The notes beneath the pieces were generated by a model that searched no databases, was not told the DNA's origin, and saw only the letters and a program-made list of their open reading frames with translations. From Streptomyces prunicolor NBRC 13075 (GTDB taxonomy: Bacteria > Actinomycetota > Actinomycetes > Streptomycetales > Streptomycetaceae), in assembly GCF_000367365.1 (NCBI RefSeq), contig NZ_BARF01000073.1, forward strand, positions 1 to 63,101: a stretch of DNA of 63,101 bases, given 5' to 3'. Shown here one piece after another: positions 52,707-62,496 of this stretch (its first letter is position 1; each line of letters begins with the position of its first letter). Made by a program: the position numbers and the translations under genes.

Positions 52707-53615
52707 GTGTACCGCGACCCGATCCTCGACGGGGCCGCCGACCCCACCGTCATCTGGAACCGGCAGGCCGGCGAATGGTGGCTGATCTACACCAACCGCC
52801 GGGCCACCGCGCCCGGTCCGGGCGTGGCCTGGGTGCACGGCACCGACCTCGGGGTGGCCGCGTCCTCGGACGGCGGCCGGACCTGGACGTACCGGGGGAC
52901 GCTCACGGGGCTGGACTTCGAGTGGGGCCGCAACACCTTCTGGGCGCCCGAGGTCATCTGGCACGACGGGCTCTACCACATGTACGTCAGCTACATCCGG
53001 GGCGTGCCGGACGCCTGGACGGGGGCCGCCCGGATCATCCACTACACCAGCGCGGACCTGCTCGACTGGACCTTCGTCGGGCCGCTCGACCTGGGTTCCG
53101 ACCGGGTGATCGACGTGTGTGTGTACCCGCTGCCGGACGGCCGTGGGTTCCGTATGTGGTTCAAGGACGAGCGCCACGGTTCGTATACGTACACGGCCGA
53201 CAGCACCAACCTCTTCGACTGGGAACCGGCCGGCCCCGCCGTCACCCACCGTCCGCACGAGGGCCCCAACGTCTTCGAACTGGGCGGCCACTACTGGATG
53301 ATCGTCGACGAGTGGCGCGGCCAGGGCGTCCTGCGCTCGGCCGACCTGCGGAACTGGGAGCGCCAAGGGCTGATCCTCGACACCCCAGGCACCCGCCCCG
53401 ACGACGGCACGATCGGCCTGCACGCCGATGTGGTCGTCCAGGGGGACACCGGCTACGTCTTCTACTTCACCCACCCCGACCGCGGACCCGCCGGAGACGA
53501 CGGCACGTACCCGAGCCGTCGGTCGTCGGTCCAGGTCGCCGCGGTACGGGTCGTCGACGGAGAGCTGCGCTGCGACCGCGACGAGCCGGTGGAGCCGGAC
53601 CTCACCGCTCCCTGA
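52707..53615 (+). CDS. Second GH43-like propeller glycosidase (cytoplasmic)
   Basis: 302 residues, no signal peptide. Catalytic candidates Asp12 (ADPTVIW), Asp136 (RVIDVCV) and Glu185 (HEGPNVF) keep the GH43/GH117-type spacing; FWAPEVIW and FKDERHG are shared with the other hydrolase. It is only 4 bp from the permease gene, so it is co-expressed with set 2. The two hydrolases are diverged enough to have different substrates. Confidence 0.82.
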   Translation: MYRDPILDGAADPTVIWNRQAGEWWLIYTNRRATAPGPGVAWVHGTDLGVAASSDGGRTWTYRGTLTGLDFEWGRNTFWAPEVIWHDGLYHMYVSYIRGVPDAWTGAARIIHYTSADLLDWTFVGPLDLGSDRVIDVCVYPLPDGRGFRMWFKDERHGSYTYTADSTNLFDWEPAGPAVTHRPHEGPNVFELGGHYWMIVDEWRGQGVLRSADLRNWERQGLILDTPGTRPDDGTIGLHADVVVQGDTGYVFYFTHPDRGPAGDDGTYPSRRSSVQVAAVRVVDGELRCDRDEPVEPDLTAP

Positions 53616-53698
53616 ACCGCCCTCTGAGCGACCGCCCTCCGAAGTGACCGCTCTCCGAGTGCCCCATCCATTCACGTTCACGTTCAAAGAGGAACGCA

Positions 53699-56488
53699 AT
53701 GCGAAGATGGCCACGCCGCCTTGTCGCGGTCGCGGGAACCGTGACAGCCGTTCTGGGCGCCATGATCCTGCCCGCCGCGCAGGCCCACGCGGCGACGACC
53801 TGCACCACGTACTACGTCTCGTCCGCCAGCGGCAGCGACAGCAACGACGGCTGCACCACCAGCACCCCGTGGAAGACGCTCACCAACGTCAACGCCACCA
53901 CCTTCACCGCAGGCAACCAGATCCTCTTCCAGGACGGCGGCTCCTGGACCGGCGAACTCCAGCCGCAGGGGTCCGGCACCAGCGGCACCCCGATCGTGAT
54001 CTCCACCTACGGCTCCGGCGCCGCGCCCATCATCAACGGCGCGGGCGCCGCCGCGACGGTCTATCTGCACAACCAGCACGACTGGACCGTCCAGAACCTG
54101 GAGATCACCGACACCGCGGCGACCGCGGACCTGCGCAGCGGCATCCAGCTCCAGAACGACACCACCGGCATCCTGCACGGGATCCACCTCCTCAACAACA
54201 ACATCCACAACGTGAAGGGCTACTGGGCCGACGGCACCCAGCCCAGCACGTCGTCCGGTATCGCGTTCAACCTGACCGACGACAACACCACGAGCGGCTG
54301 GGACGACGTCCTGATCCAGGGCAACACGCTCACCTCGGACGACGCCGGAGGCATCTACCTCGGCTCACTCGTCGGTCTGAACCACGACGTCTCGTCGACC
54401 AACGTCGTCATCCAGAACAACACGCTCACCGACATGGGCGGCAACGACATCGTCTGTGTGTTCTGCGCCTCGCCGGTCGTCCAGTACAACGTCGCGACGA
54501 ACAACGGCTACCGCTACTCCGGCGCCGGCCTGTGGACCGCGTGGTCGACCAACGGCCAGTGGCAGTACAACGAGGTGGCCCGCCAGTGGCGTTCCCTCGT
54601 CGACGGCCAGGCGTTCGACATCGACAACCACTCCAGCGGCACCGTCATCCAGTACAACTACAGCCACGACAACCCGTTCGGCTTCCAGGAGTACTGCTGC
54701 TCCAGCGGCTTCGCGGCCAAGGCCTCGGTCGTGCGCTACAACATCAGCCAGAACGACGGCGCTTCGAACGCGGTCTTCCCCCTGCTCAGCGGCGTCGACA
54801 CCGGAAGCACGGCCCAGGTCTACAACAACACGGTCTACCTCGGCCCCGGTGACAACGGGAAGATCACCGACGGCACTCCCAACGGGACCCTGACCTTCTC
54901 GAACAACATCATCTACAACCTGGGCACCGGCGGTTACTCGACCACCGGCACCACCTGGACCCACAACCTCTTCTACGGCAACCATCCCAGCACCGAGCCG
55001 TCGGACTCGGCCAAGGTGACGACCGACCCGCTGTTCGTGACCCCGGGCGGCGCGGGCTCCGGCCTCACCTCGGCGGCCGCCTACAAGCTGCAGACCGGCT
55101 CCCCGGCCCTCGGCGCGGGCGTACTGGTCTCCGGCAACGGCGGCCTGGACTACTTCGGCAACACGGTTTCTTCTACGGCCGCACCGAACATCGGCGCCTA
55201 CAACGGAGCCGGTGCGGCAGCACCCACCGCCACCTCCGGCGCGTACTGGCCCCTCGACGAGGTCACCGGGACCAGCTCCCGGGACGCCACCGGCGACGCC
55301 AACACCGCCACCCTGCAGTCCGGGGCCTCCTGGACCACCGGCAAGGTCGGCACAGGCGCGGTCAGTCTGACCGGTGCGAGCAACAGCTACGTCGACGTAC
55401 CCACCACCGCGATCGACACCGGCGCGAGCTATTCGGTCTCGGCCTGGGTCAAGCTCAACAGCCTCTCCGGCAATCAGACGATCGCCAGTATCGACGGCAG
55501 CTCGATCAGCCCCTTCTACCTCCAACTCACCGGCGGCACCTTCGCGTTCACCACGCGGAGCAGCGACTCCACCGGCTCGACCGCGACCCAGGTGACGGGC
55601 ATGACCCCGGTCACCGGCACCTGGTACCACCTGACCGGCGTCTACGACAACAGCGCCCACACCATCGCGCTGTACGTCAACGGAACCCTCCAGGGCACGA
55701 CCGCCTTCTCCTCACCCTGGAAGGCCACCGGCCACACGGTGATCGGCCGCGCCAAGTGGAACGGCAACGCCGTCGACTTCACCAACGGCACCATCGACGA
55801 CGTACGCATGATTCCCAGAGCCCTCAGCTCGCGAGAGGCCTACGCCCTGGGAACCGGCGCGGTCGGCTACTACCAACTGGACGAGGGGACGGGCAAGACC
55901 GTCACCAATCTCCTCGGCAACACGGCCGACGGCTGGCTCGCGGGCGACACCGCGTGGGCCGGCAGCGGCAGGATCGGCGGCAACTCCCTGAGCCTGGACG
56001 GCACGACCGGAACGTCGGCGTACGTTCCCGCCTCGGTGATCAACACCGGCCAGAGCTACGCGGTCGGGGCCTGGGTCAAGCTCAACAGCCTCACCGGCAC
56101 GCAGACCTTCGCCGGCCTCTTCGGCAACAAGGTCAGCCCCTTCTATCTGCAACTGGCCGGCGGGAAGCTCACCTTCACCGTCCGCAGCGCCGACTCGACG
56201 AGCTCGACGGGCACGTCCGTCGCGGGCCTCGCCCCCTCCACCGGCACCTGGTACCACGTGCTCGGCATGTACGACAGCGCCGCCCAGACGATCTCCCTGT
56301 ACGTCAACGGCACGCTCCAGGGCAGCACTTCGTTCACCACGCCCTGGACGGCGGCGGGCGCGACGCTGATCGGCAGCGCCGAATGGAACGGCGGCCCGGT
56401 CGACTTCACCAACGGCCAGATCGACGACGTGCACTTCTACAACCGGGTCCTGACGTCGACCGAGATCACGACGCTCGCCACCGGCTGA
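53699..56488 (+). CDS. Secreted right-handed beta-helix protein with two LamG domains (copy A)
   Basis: 929 residues. Signal peptide ends AQAHA. Residues 33-505 form a parallel beta-helix (many N-N-x-I/V turns such as HLLNNNIHNV, VVIQNNTLTDMGGND, VVRYNISQND), the fold of pectin and other polyanionic polysaccharide lyases and hydrolases. Two Concanavalin-like LamG domains follow (about 515-710 and 715-929), each with a DEGTG-type start and VDFTNG-IDDV end; these usually bind carbohydrate. Catalytic residues cannot be named. GAGGAA precedes the ATG. A copy of the same length follows. Confidence 0.85.
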   Translation: MRRWPRRLVAVAGTVTAVLGAMILPAAQAHAATTCTTYYVSSASGSDSNDGCTTSTPWKTLTNVNATTFTAGNQILFQDGGSWTGELQPQGSGTSGTPIVISTYGSGAAPIINGAGAAATVYLHNQHDWTVQNLEITDTAATADLRSGIQLQNDTTGILHGIHLLNNNIHNVKGYWADGTQPSTSSGIAFNLTDDNTTSGWDDVLIQGNTLTSDDAGGIYLGSLVGLNHDVSSTNVVIQNNTLTDMGGNDIVCVFCASPVVQYNVATNNGYRYSGAGLWTAWSTNGQWQYNEVARQWRSLVDGQAFDIDNHSSGTVIQYNYSHDNPFGFQEYCCSSGFAAKASVVRYNISQNDGASNAVFPLLSGVDTGSTAQVYNNTVYLGPGDNGKITDGTPNGTLTFSNNIIYNLGTGGYSTTGTTWTHNLFYGNHPSTEPSDSAKVTTDPLFVTPGGAGSGLTSAAAYKLQTGSPALGAGVLVSGNGGLDYFGNTVSSTAAPNIGAYNGAGAAAPTATSGAYWPLDEVTGTSSRDATGDANTATLQSGASWTTGKVGTGAVSLTGASNSYVDVPTTAIDTGASYSVSAWVKLNSLSGNQTIASIDGSSISPFYLQLTGGTFAFTTRSSDSTGSTATQVTGMTPVTGTWYHLTGVYDNSAHTIALYVNGTLQGTTAFSSPWKATGHTVIGRAKWNGNAVDFTNGTIDDVRMIPRALSSREAYALGTGAVGYYQLDEGTGKTVTNLLGNTADGWLAGDTAWAGSGRIGGNSLSLDGTTGTSAYVPASVINTGQSYAVGAWVKLNSLTGTQTFAGLFGNKVSPFYLQLAGGKLTFTVRSADSTSSTGTSVAGLAPSTGTWYHVLGMYDSAAQTISLYVNGTLQGSTSFTTPWTAAGATLIGSAEWNGGPVDFTNGQIDDVHFYNRVLTSTEITTLATG

Positions 56489-56504
56489 CAGCCCCTCCTG
56501 TGCG

Positions 56505-56551
56505 GCCGGTGCGGGTCAGCCCGCTCTCCAACAGCTCCCGCACCGGCTTTT
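56505..56551 (+). terminator. Hairpin with T tract between the twin genes
   Basis: Arms GCCGGTGCGGG (56505-56515) and CCCGCACCGGC (56537-56547) are perfect complements and are followed by TTTT. An intrinsic terminator, possibly partial, that would lower expression of copy B from the copy-A promoter. Confidence 0.8.
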
Positions 56552-56582
56552 CCCATCCCTGCACGATCGGAAAAGGAGCACC

Positions 56583-59372
56583 ATGCGAAGTTGGTCCCGA
56601 AGAATCGTTGTGGCAGCAGCCGCCGCGATAGGCGTCCTGGGTGTCCTGGTGGCACCCGCCACGACCGCGTCCGCGGCGACGACCTGCACCACGTACTACG
56701 TCTCGTCCGCCAGCGGCAGCGACAGCAACGACGGCTGCACCACCAGCACCCCGTGGAAGACGCTCACCAACGTCAACGCCACCACCTTCACCGCAGGCAA
56801 CCAGATCCTCTTCCAGGACGGCGGCTCCTGGACCGGTGAACTCCACCCCCTGGGATCAGGCGCCAGCGGCAACCAGATCGTGGTGTCGAACTACGGCTCC
56901 GGTGCCGCACCGATCATCGGCGGCGGGGGCGCCGACGCGGCGGTCTACCTCGACAGCCAGCAGTACTGGACGATCCAGAACCTGGAAATCACCAACACGA
57001 CCACGACCGCGGCGGTCCGCAGCGGCATCCAGCTCCAGAACGACACCAGCGGGATCCTGCACGGGATCCACATCCTCAACAACAACATCCATGACGTGAA
57101 AGGCACTTGGGGAGCCGGGCCGCAGCCCAGCACGTCATCGGGTATCGCGTTCAACCTGAACGACAACAACAGCACCAACGGCTGGGACGACGTGCTGCTC
57201 CAGGGCAACACCCTCACCAAGGTCGACGCCGGTGGCATCTACCTCGGTTCTCTCAACGGCACCGGGCACTCCATCCTGACGTCCAACGTCGTGATCCAGA
57301 ACAACACGCTGACCGACATGGGCGGCAACGACGTCGTCTGCGTGTACTGCGACAACCCGCTCGTCCAGAACAACGTGGCGACCAACAGCGGCTACCGCTT
57401 CTCCGGCGCCGGATTCTGGATGGCGCTGAACAACAACGGCATCTGGCAGAACAACGAGATCTCCCGCCAGTGGCGCGCCCTCTGGGACGGTGAGGCGTTC
57501 GACATCGATCACGACAACACCGGCACGATCATCCAGTACAACTACACCCACGACAATCCGTTCGGGTTCCAGGAGTACTGCTGCAGCTCCACCTTCGGCG
57601 CCAAGAACTCGATCGTCCGCTACAACATCAGCCAGAACGACGGCTCGATCAGCTCGGTGCTGCCGACGCTGGAGGGCGTCGTCACGACCGGCACCGCACA
57701 GGTCTACAACAACACCATCTACCTCGGCCCCGGTGACAACGGCGGGGTCAACGCGGGCACAACGGCGGCGAACAACATCGTCTTCTCCAACAACCTCATC
57801 TACAACGCGGGATCCGGGGGCAGTTACTCCTCCTCGGGCACCTGGACCCACAACCTCTTCTACGGCACCCACGACAGCACCGAGCCGACCGACGCCAGCA
57901 AGGTGACGACCGACCCGAGGCTCGTCGCCCCCGGCGGAGCGAGCTCGGGCCTCAGCTCGGCGGCGGCCTACAAACTCCAGCCCGGCTCACCCGCCATCGG
58001 CGCGGGCGTACTGGTGTCGGGCAACGGCGGCCTGGACTACTTCGGCAACACGGTCTCTTCTACGGCCGCACCGAACATCGGCGCGTACAACGGCAGCGGC
58101 GTGACGCCGACGGCGAGTTACGGCGCACGCTGGAACCTCGACGAGGGCACCGGCACCACCGCCGCCGACACCACCAACGATCACAACACGGGCACGCTGC
58201 AGTCCGGGGCCTCCTGGACCACCGGCAAGGTCGGCACAGGCGCGGTCAGCCTGACCGGCGCGAGCAACAGCTACGTCGACGTACCCACCACCGCGATCGA
58301 CACCGGCGCGAGCTATTCGGTCTCGGCCTGGGTCAAGCTCAACAGCCTCTCCGGCAACCAGACGATCGCCAGTATCGACGGCAGTTCCATCAGCCCCTTC
58401 TACCTCCAACTCACCGGCGGTACCTTCGCGTTCACCACGCGAAGCAGCGACTCGACCGGCTCGACCGCGACCCAGGTCACCGGTGGCACTCCGGTCACCG
58501 GCACCTGGTACCACCTGACCGGCGTCTACGACAACAGCGCCCACACCATCGCGCTGTACGTCAACGGAACCCTCCAGGGCACGACCGCCTTCTCCTCACC
58601 CTGGAAGGCCACCGGCCACACGGTGATCGGCCGCGCCAAGTGGAACGGCAACGCAGTCGACTTCACCAACGGCACCATCGACGACGTACGGATGTTCAGC
58701 AAGGCGCTCAACCGCCAGGAGGCCGTGGCCCTGGCGACCGCCGCCACCGCCGACTACGAATTCGACGAGGGCACCGGCTCCAACACCTCGGACTTCATGG
58801 GGAACAGCGCGTGGGGCGGCCTCAACCCGGCCGCCGCGTGGGCCGGCAGCGGCAAGGTCGGCGGTAACGCGGTGAGCCTGGACGGCACCGCGGGTACCGA
58901 GGTGAACATCCCGGTGGTGCCCGTGGACACCAGCGCGAGCTACTCGGTCGCGGCCTGGGTGAAGCTGAACAGCCTCAGCGGCAACCAGACCTTCGTCAGC
59001 GTCGACGGCGGCCTCATCAGCCCCTTCTACCTGCAACTGACGGGCGGCAAGTTCGCCTTCGCCGAGCGCGGGGCCGACTCGACGACCTCGACCCTGACCT
59101 CCGTCACCGGCCTCGCGCCCTCCACCGGCACCTGGTACCACGTGGTCGGCGTGTACAACAGCAGCGCGTCGACGATCTCGCTCTACGTCAACGGCACCCT
59201 CCAGGCGAGCACGGCGTTCTCCTCCGCGTGGAAGGCGGTCGGCCCGACGCAGATCGGCAGCGCCTGGTGGAACGACTACCAGGTCGACTTCACCAACGGC
59301 CAGATCGACGACGTCCACTTCTACAACCGGGCCCTGAACACCACCGAGATCAACCAGCTCGCCGCCGGCTGA
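56583..59372 (+). CDS. Secreted right-handed beta-helix protein with two LamG domains (copy B)
   Basis: 929 residues, exactly the length of copy A and with the same order: signal peptide, beta-helix, LamG, LamG. AAAGGAG precedes the ATG. Most of the helix and the second LamG domain have diverged (for example VVRSGIQL against DLRSGIQL), but the first 160 bp of the mature region and about 490 bp of LamG-1 (58197-58690) are almost identical to copy A. The surface loops therefore differ while the binding domain is shared, suggesting different polysaccharide specificity with the same anchoring module. Confidence 0.85.
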   Translation: MRSWSRRIVVAAAAAIGVLGVLVAPATTASAATTCTTYYVSSASGSDSNDGCTTSTPWKTLTNVNATTFTAGNQILFQDGGSWTGELHPLGSGASGNQIVVSNYGSGAAPIIGGGGADAAVYLDSQQYWTIQNLEITNTTTTAAVRSGIQLQNDTSGILHGIHILNNNIHDVKGTWGAGPQPSTSSGIAFNLNDNNSTNGWDDVLLQGNTLTKVDAGGIYLGSLNGTGHSILTSNVVIQNNTLTDMGGNDVVCVYCDNPLVQNNVATNSGYRFSGAGFWMALNNNGIWQNNEISRQWRALWDGEAFDIDHDNTGTIIQYNYTHDNPFGFQEYCCSSTFGAKNSIVRYNISQNDGSISSVLPTLEGVVTTGTAQVYNNTIYLGPGDNGGVNAGTTAANNIVFSNNLIYNAGSGGSYSSSGTWTHNLFYGTHDSTEPTDASKVTTDPRLVAPGGASSGLSSAAAYKLQPGSPAIGAGVLVSGNGGLDYFGNTVSSTAAPNIGAYNGSGVTPTASYGARWNLDEGTGTTAADTTNDHNTGTLQSGASWTTGKVGTGAVSLTGASNSYVDVPTTAIDTGASYSVSAWVKLNSLSGNQTIASIDGSSISPFYLQLTGGTFAFTTRSSDSTGSTATQVTGGTPVTGTWYHLTGVYDNSAHTIALYVNGTLQGTTAFSSPWKATGHTVIGRAKWNGNAVDFTNGTIDDVRMFSKALNRQEAVALATAATADYEFDEGTGSNTSDFMGNSAWGGLNPAAAWAGSGKVGGNAVSLDGTAGTEVNIPVVPVDTSASYSVAAWVKLNSLSGNQTFVSVDGGLISPFYLQLTGGKFAFAERGADSTTSTLTSVTGLAPSTGTWYHVVGVYNSSASTISLYVNGTLQASTAFSSAWKAVGPTQIGSAWWNDYQVDFTNGQIDDVHFYNRALNTTEINQLAAG

Positions 59373-59383
59373 CGGTACGAGCA

Positions 59384-59427
59384 GGTGGCGGAGTCCGGCC
59401 CGCTCTCCCGGGCCGGACTCCGCCACC
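59384..59427 (+). terminator. 18-bp hairpin after copy B
   Basis: Perfect stem (59384-59401 with 59410-59427; core GGCGGAGTCCGG) and an 8-nt loop. It lies between copy B and the SurA-like gene, so the latter may depend on read-through. Confidence 0.8.
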
Positions 59428-59457
59428 ACCACCCACGGCGCCCGGGAGGAGCCAGGA

Positions 59458-60369
59458 ATGACCACGTCGACCCGCCAGGCCCGCAAGACCGCAACCGCCG
59501 CACGACCGAAGACCACGGCCCGCCTCAGGACCACGGCCCGCCCGCCCCGCCGTGTGCTGCCGTGGTGGCTGCTCGGGGCCGTCGCCCTGGCTGTCGCAGC
59601 CGCGATCACCGGCGTCTCCCTCCTCGCCGGCGGCGGAGCCCGACGGCAGGCGACCGCTCCCGCCCCCTCCCCCTCACCCACCGCGGTGATCGCCACGATC
59701 GACGAACAGACCATCCCCGTACGCGAGTTCGCGCTCTACCTCGCGCAGGAACGCTCCGCCACCTTCACCCACTTCCAGGACAAGTTCGGCGCCCAGGACG
59801 GTCCCCACTTCTGGACGACGTCCTACGGCGGCAGCACCCCCACCGACTACATCAAGAAGCAGGCCCTCGCCGACGTCACCCGCACCACCGTCCAGCAGCA
59901 ACTGGCCCACCACTACGGCCTTCTCGCGGACACGAGCTACGCGGCCTTCCTCCTCAACTGGGCCAAGGAGAACCAGCGTCGGCAGCAGGCCGTCGCCGCG
60001 CACCAGGTGATCTACGGGCCCGTGCAATATACCGAGGCGAACTACTTCGACTACGTCCTCAGCAACCTGACGTTCGACCTGGAGAAGAAGCTGGCGGACG
60101 CGCACGTCCTCACCACGGACGACAAGGCACTGCGCGCCTACTACACGGCGCACAAGAACGACTTCCGACAGGCGAAGAAGTCCGGCGCCGTGAGCCTGAC
60201 CTCACCCAACGGCAGCACGCCGATCACCACCCCGCCCTTCGCACAGGTACGCAAGCAGGTGAAACAGGCCTACCTCGACGACCGCTACACGGCGAAGGTG
60301 ACACAGCTCGTCCGATCGGCCCGGGTCACCGTGGCACACGGCACTTTCCAAGCGGTCACCGTGAACTAG
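59458..60369 (+). CDS. Membrane-anchored SurA-like protein without a rotamase domain
   Basis: 303 residues. A basic N-terminus is followed by one transmembrane helix (about 34-57), placing the rest outside. The region from 78 onwards resembles the SurA_N/trigger-factor-type chaperone core (VIATIDEQTIPVREFALYL, then DYVLSNLTFDLEKKLADAHV, ALRAYYTAHKNDF). No parvulin PPIase domain is present, so it is probably a chaperone rather than an isomerase. GGGAGGA precedes the ATG. Its position next to two large secreted beta-helix proteins suggests it folds them. Confidence 0.75.
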   Translation: MTTSTRQARKTATAARPKTTARLRTTARPPRRVLPWWLLGAVALAVAAAITGVSLLAGGGARRQATAPAPSPSPTAVIATIDEQTIPVREFALYLAQERSATFTHFQDKFGAQDGPHFWTTSYGGSTPTDYIKKQALADVTRTTVQQQLAHHYGLLADTSYAAFLLNWAKENQRRQQAVAAHQVIYGPVQYTEANYFDYVLSNLTFDLEKKLADAHVLTTDDKALRAYYTAHKNDFRQAKKSGAVSLTSPNGSTPITTPPFAQVRKQVKQAYLDDRYTAKVTQLVRSARVTVAHGTFQAVTVN

Positions 60370-60512
60370 GTGTATTGATCACGAGGACCCCCCCAGCCGG
60401 CGAACGTGCCGTCCGTCGGCTTGAAGGCGAAGTCCTTGGTGATAAGGGATCCGACGTGGCTCGAAGGCGTCGAGATCCCTTGCAGGGCAGCGGAAGGGGC
60501 TGGTAATCCTCG

Positions 60513-60539
60513 TTAGCACTCTCACTGCGAGAGTGCTGA
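60513..60539 (+). promoter_or_regulatory. CIRCE element (HrcA operator)
   Basis: TTAGCACTC, nine bases, GAGTGCTGA: the TTAGCACTC-N9-GAGTGCTAA consensus with one mismatch. A TTGCAG/TAATCC promoter-like pair (about 60479-60508, 18-bp spacer) lies just upstream, so the element would cover the start of transcription, the usual place for HrcA control of groE-type genes. Confidence 0.85.
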
Positions 60540-60610
60540 CGAAGTGGCTTTGTGTCGCAGTGCATCAGGCCATCCCGCGCCGCGACGAGGTGCCCGGACG
60601 GGGGTCGGCT

Positions 60611-61923
60611 GTGTTGGGTGTCCTGCGGATTCGCGACTACCGGCTGGTGGCGGCGGGTCAGCTGCTGTCCAGCCTCGGGGACTGGCTGCTGCTGGTCGCC
60701 GCCCGTTCTTCGTGCTCCGCCTGACCGGATCGACGCTGGCCACGGGAGTGGCTCTCGCCGCCGGGACCGTGCCCGCGCTCCTGATCGGACCGGTGGCAGG
60801 AGTGTTCGCCGACCGGTGGGACCGGCGCCGCACCATGGTGATATCCGACCTGCTGCGGGCCGGTGCGGTCGCCCTGATGCTCCTGGTCCACCGCCCCGAC
60901 CAGGTCTGGCTCGTCTACGTCGCCCTGGTCGCCGAGGCAGGCTTCGGCCAGTTCTTCGCACCCGCCCGCAAGGCCCTCATCCCGGCTCTGGTCGGACGCG
61001 GCGCACAGCTGGACGCCGCCAACTCCTTCGCCGCGCTGGTCTCCGGCACCGTCCAACTGGTCGGCGGACCCATCGGCGGCGCTCTCTACGCCGCGGTGGG
61101 CTTCGCCCCGGTGGTGGCCATCGACGCGGCCGGCTACCTCGCCTCAGCAATCCTGATCACCAGGGTCGGTCATCACCCCGCATCCACCACGGAACCCCGC
61201 CTCGCCGGCACCCCGCCCCTGCGACGGTTCGCAGGGGAACTGCGGGCGGGGGTCGCCCACGTCCGCTCAACTCCCGGACTGCCGGCCTTGTTCACCGTGG
61301 CCGCGGTGTTCTTCGTCGGCAACGCCGCACTGACCGCGCTGCTCGTGCCGTACATCGGTACCGTCCTGCACGCGGCCGCCGGAACCCTTGGCGTGCTGTT
61401 CGCCGCGCTGGGGGTCGGTTATCTGGCCGGAGCCCCGCTCAGCCGTTGCGTCGCGGCCCGCTTCACCACCCGCACGATCGCGATCGGCAGCCTGGCCGCC
61501 CTGGGTGCGGTGTTCGCCGCCACGTTCAACATCCACGACATCTCCTGGGACCTGGCGCTGTTCACCCTCATCGGCCCGCCGGGAGTCTGCTTCCTGGTCA
61601 CCGTCGACACATTTCTCGCCCGCAGTACCCCCGATCACCTCCTTGGCCGCGTCAGCTCGGCCTACGGCATGGTGGGGGCCGCCGCCACTCTGATCGGCAT
61701 GCTCGCCGGTGCCGCCCTCGGCCAGCAGATCGGCATCGGCACCACCATGAACCTGGCCGCGACCGCCGTCGCGGCGTCAGCAGCCGCCGCGTTCCTGATC
61801 CCACGCGGCAATAGCCCGGCCGGCATCAGCACCAACGCTCCCGCCCCCGAACCGGCCACATCGCACACAGGCACCGACAGTCATCCCGAACATCGCGATT
61901 CCCCCGACAACTCAGCCCTATAG
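60611..61923 (+). pseudogene. MFS transporter interrupted by a one-base frameshift
   Basis: The first 30 codons (VLGVLRIRDYRLVAAGQLLS, then SLGDWLLLVAA) are the N-terminus of an MFS permease. The next segment, FFVLRLTGSTLATGVALAAG onward, is in another frame. Restoring one C in the run at 60702-60704 (gcccg to gccccg) joins them. The rest is a complete 12-helix permease with GVFADRWDRRR between helices 2 and 3. It is either a recent null mutation or a base-calling error in a C run. It sits directly after a CIRCE element. Substrate unknown. Confidence 0.75.
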
Positions 61924-62106
61924 TCGATCCGTTCGTAAACCCGCGACTACTTGAGAGATCTCTGCCCGGTGATGGAGTCGGCGTGGGGCGCGGGTCCCTG
62001 CTCCACGCCGGCACTGGACGGTTCCAGGCGATGACCACGGGTCGGCACATCAGGACGCCGACGACCCCGTGTGGTCCGCCCCGCCGGGCAGCGAAAGGGA
62101 CGCGCC

Positions 62107-62472
62107 GTGTCGTCGGCGACCTATCGCACCCTGCTTCGCACCCCCGATGCCGCAGCCTTCTTCCTCACCGCCACCATCGGCCGCATCGGCATCGCCATGA
62201 CCAGCCTCGGCATCGTCTGGCTGGTGCATGGCAGAACCGGCTCCTACGCCGTGGCCGGCCTGGTGACCGGCAGTTTCGCCGTCGCCGAAGCACTGGTCGG
62301 ACCGCAACTCGCCCGATTGATCGACCACTTCGGCCAGACGCGCGTGCTGCCACCCGCCCTCCGGCGCATGCTGCTCGGATGTGTACTCAAGTCGCTGACC
62401 ATCACCGTGCCGAAGCGCTGGGGTGACAGGACACCGATCATGGAGAGGCTCGTCCCGGAGTGGGTGGTCTGA
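62107..62472 (+). pseudogene. Truncated MFS transporter
   Basis: GTG 62107 (GAAAGGG upstream) starts the N-terminal part of an MFS protein (TPDAAAFFLTATIGRIGIAM, VAEALVGPQLARLIDHFGQT). After about 83 residues, at GQTRVLPPAL, homology ends and an unrelated tail of about 40 residues (SLTITVPKRWGDR) leads to the stop at 62472. Only the first two or three of twelve helices remain. Confidence 0.7.
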
Positions 62473-62496
62473 TCGGTCCTCGGGTACTTCCTTTGC

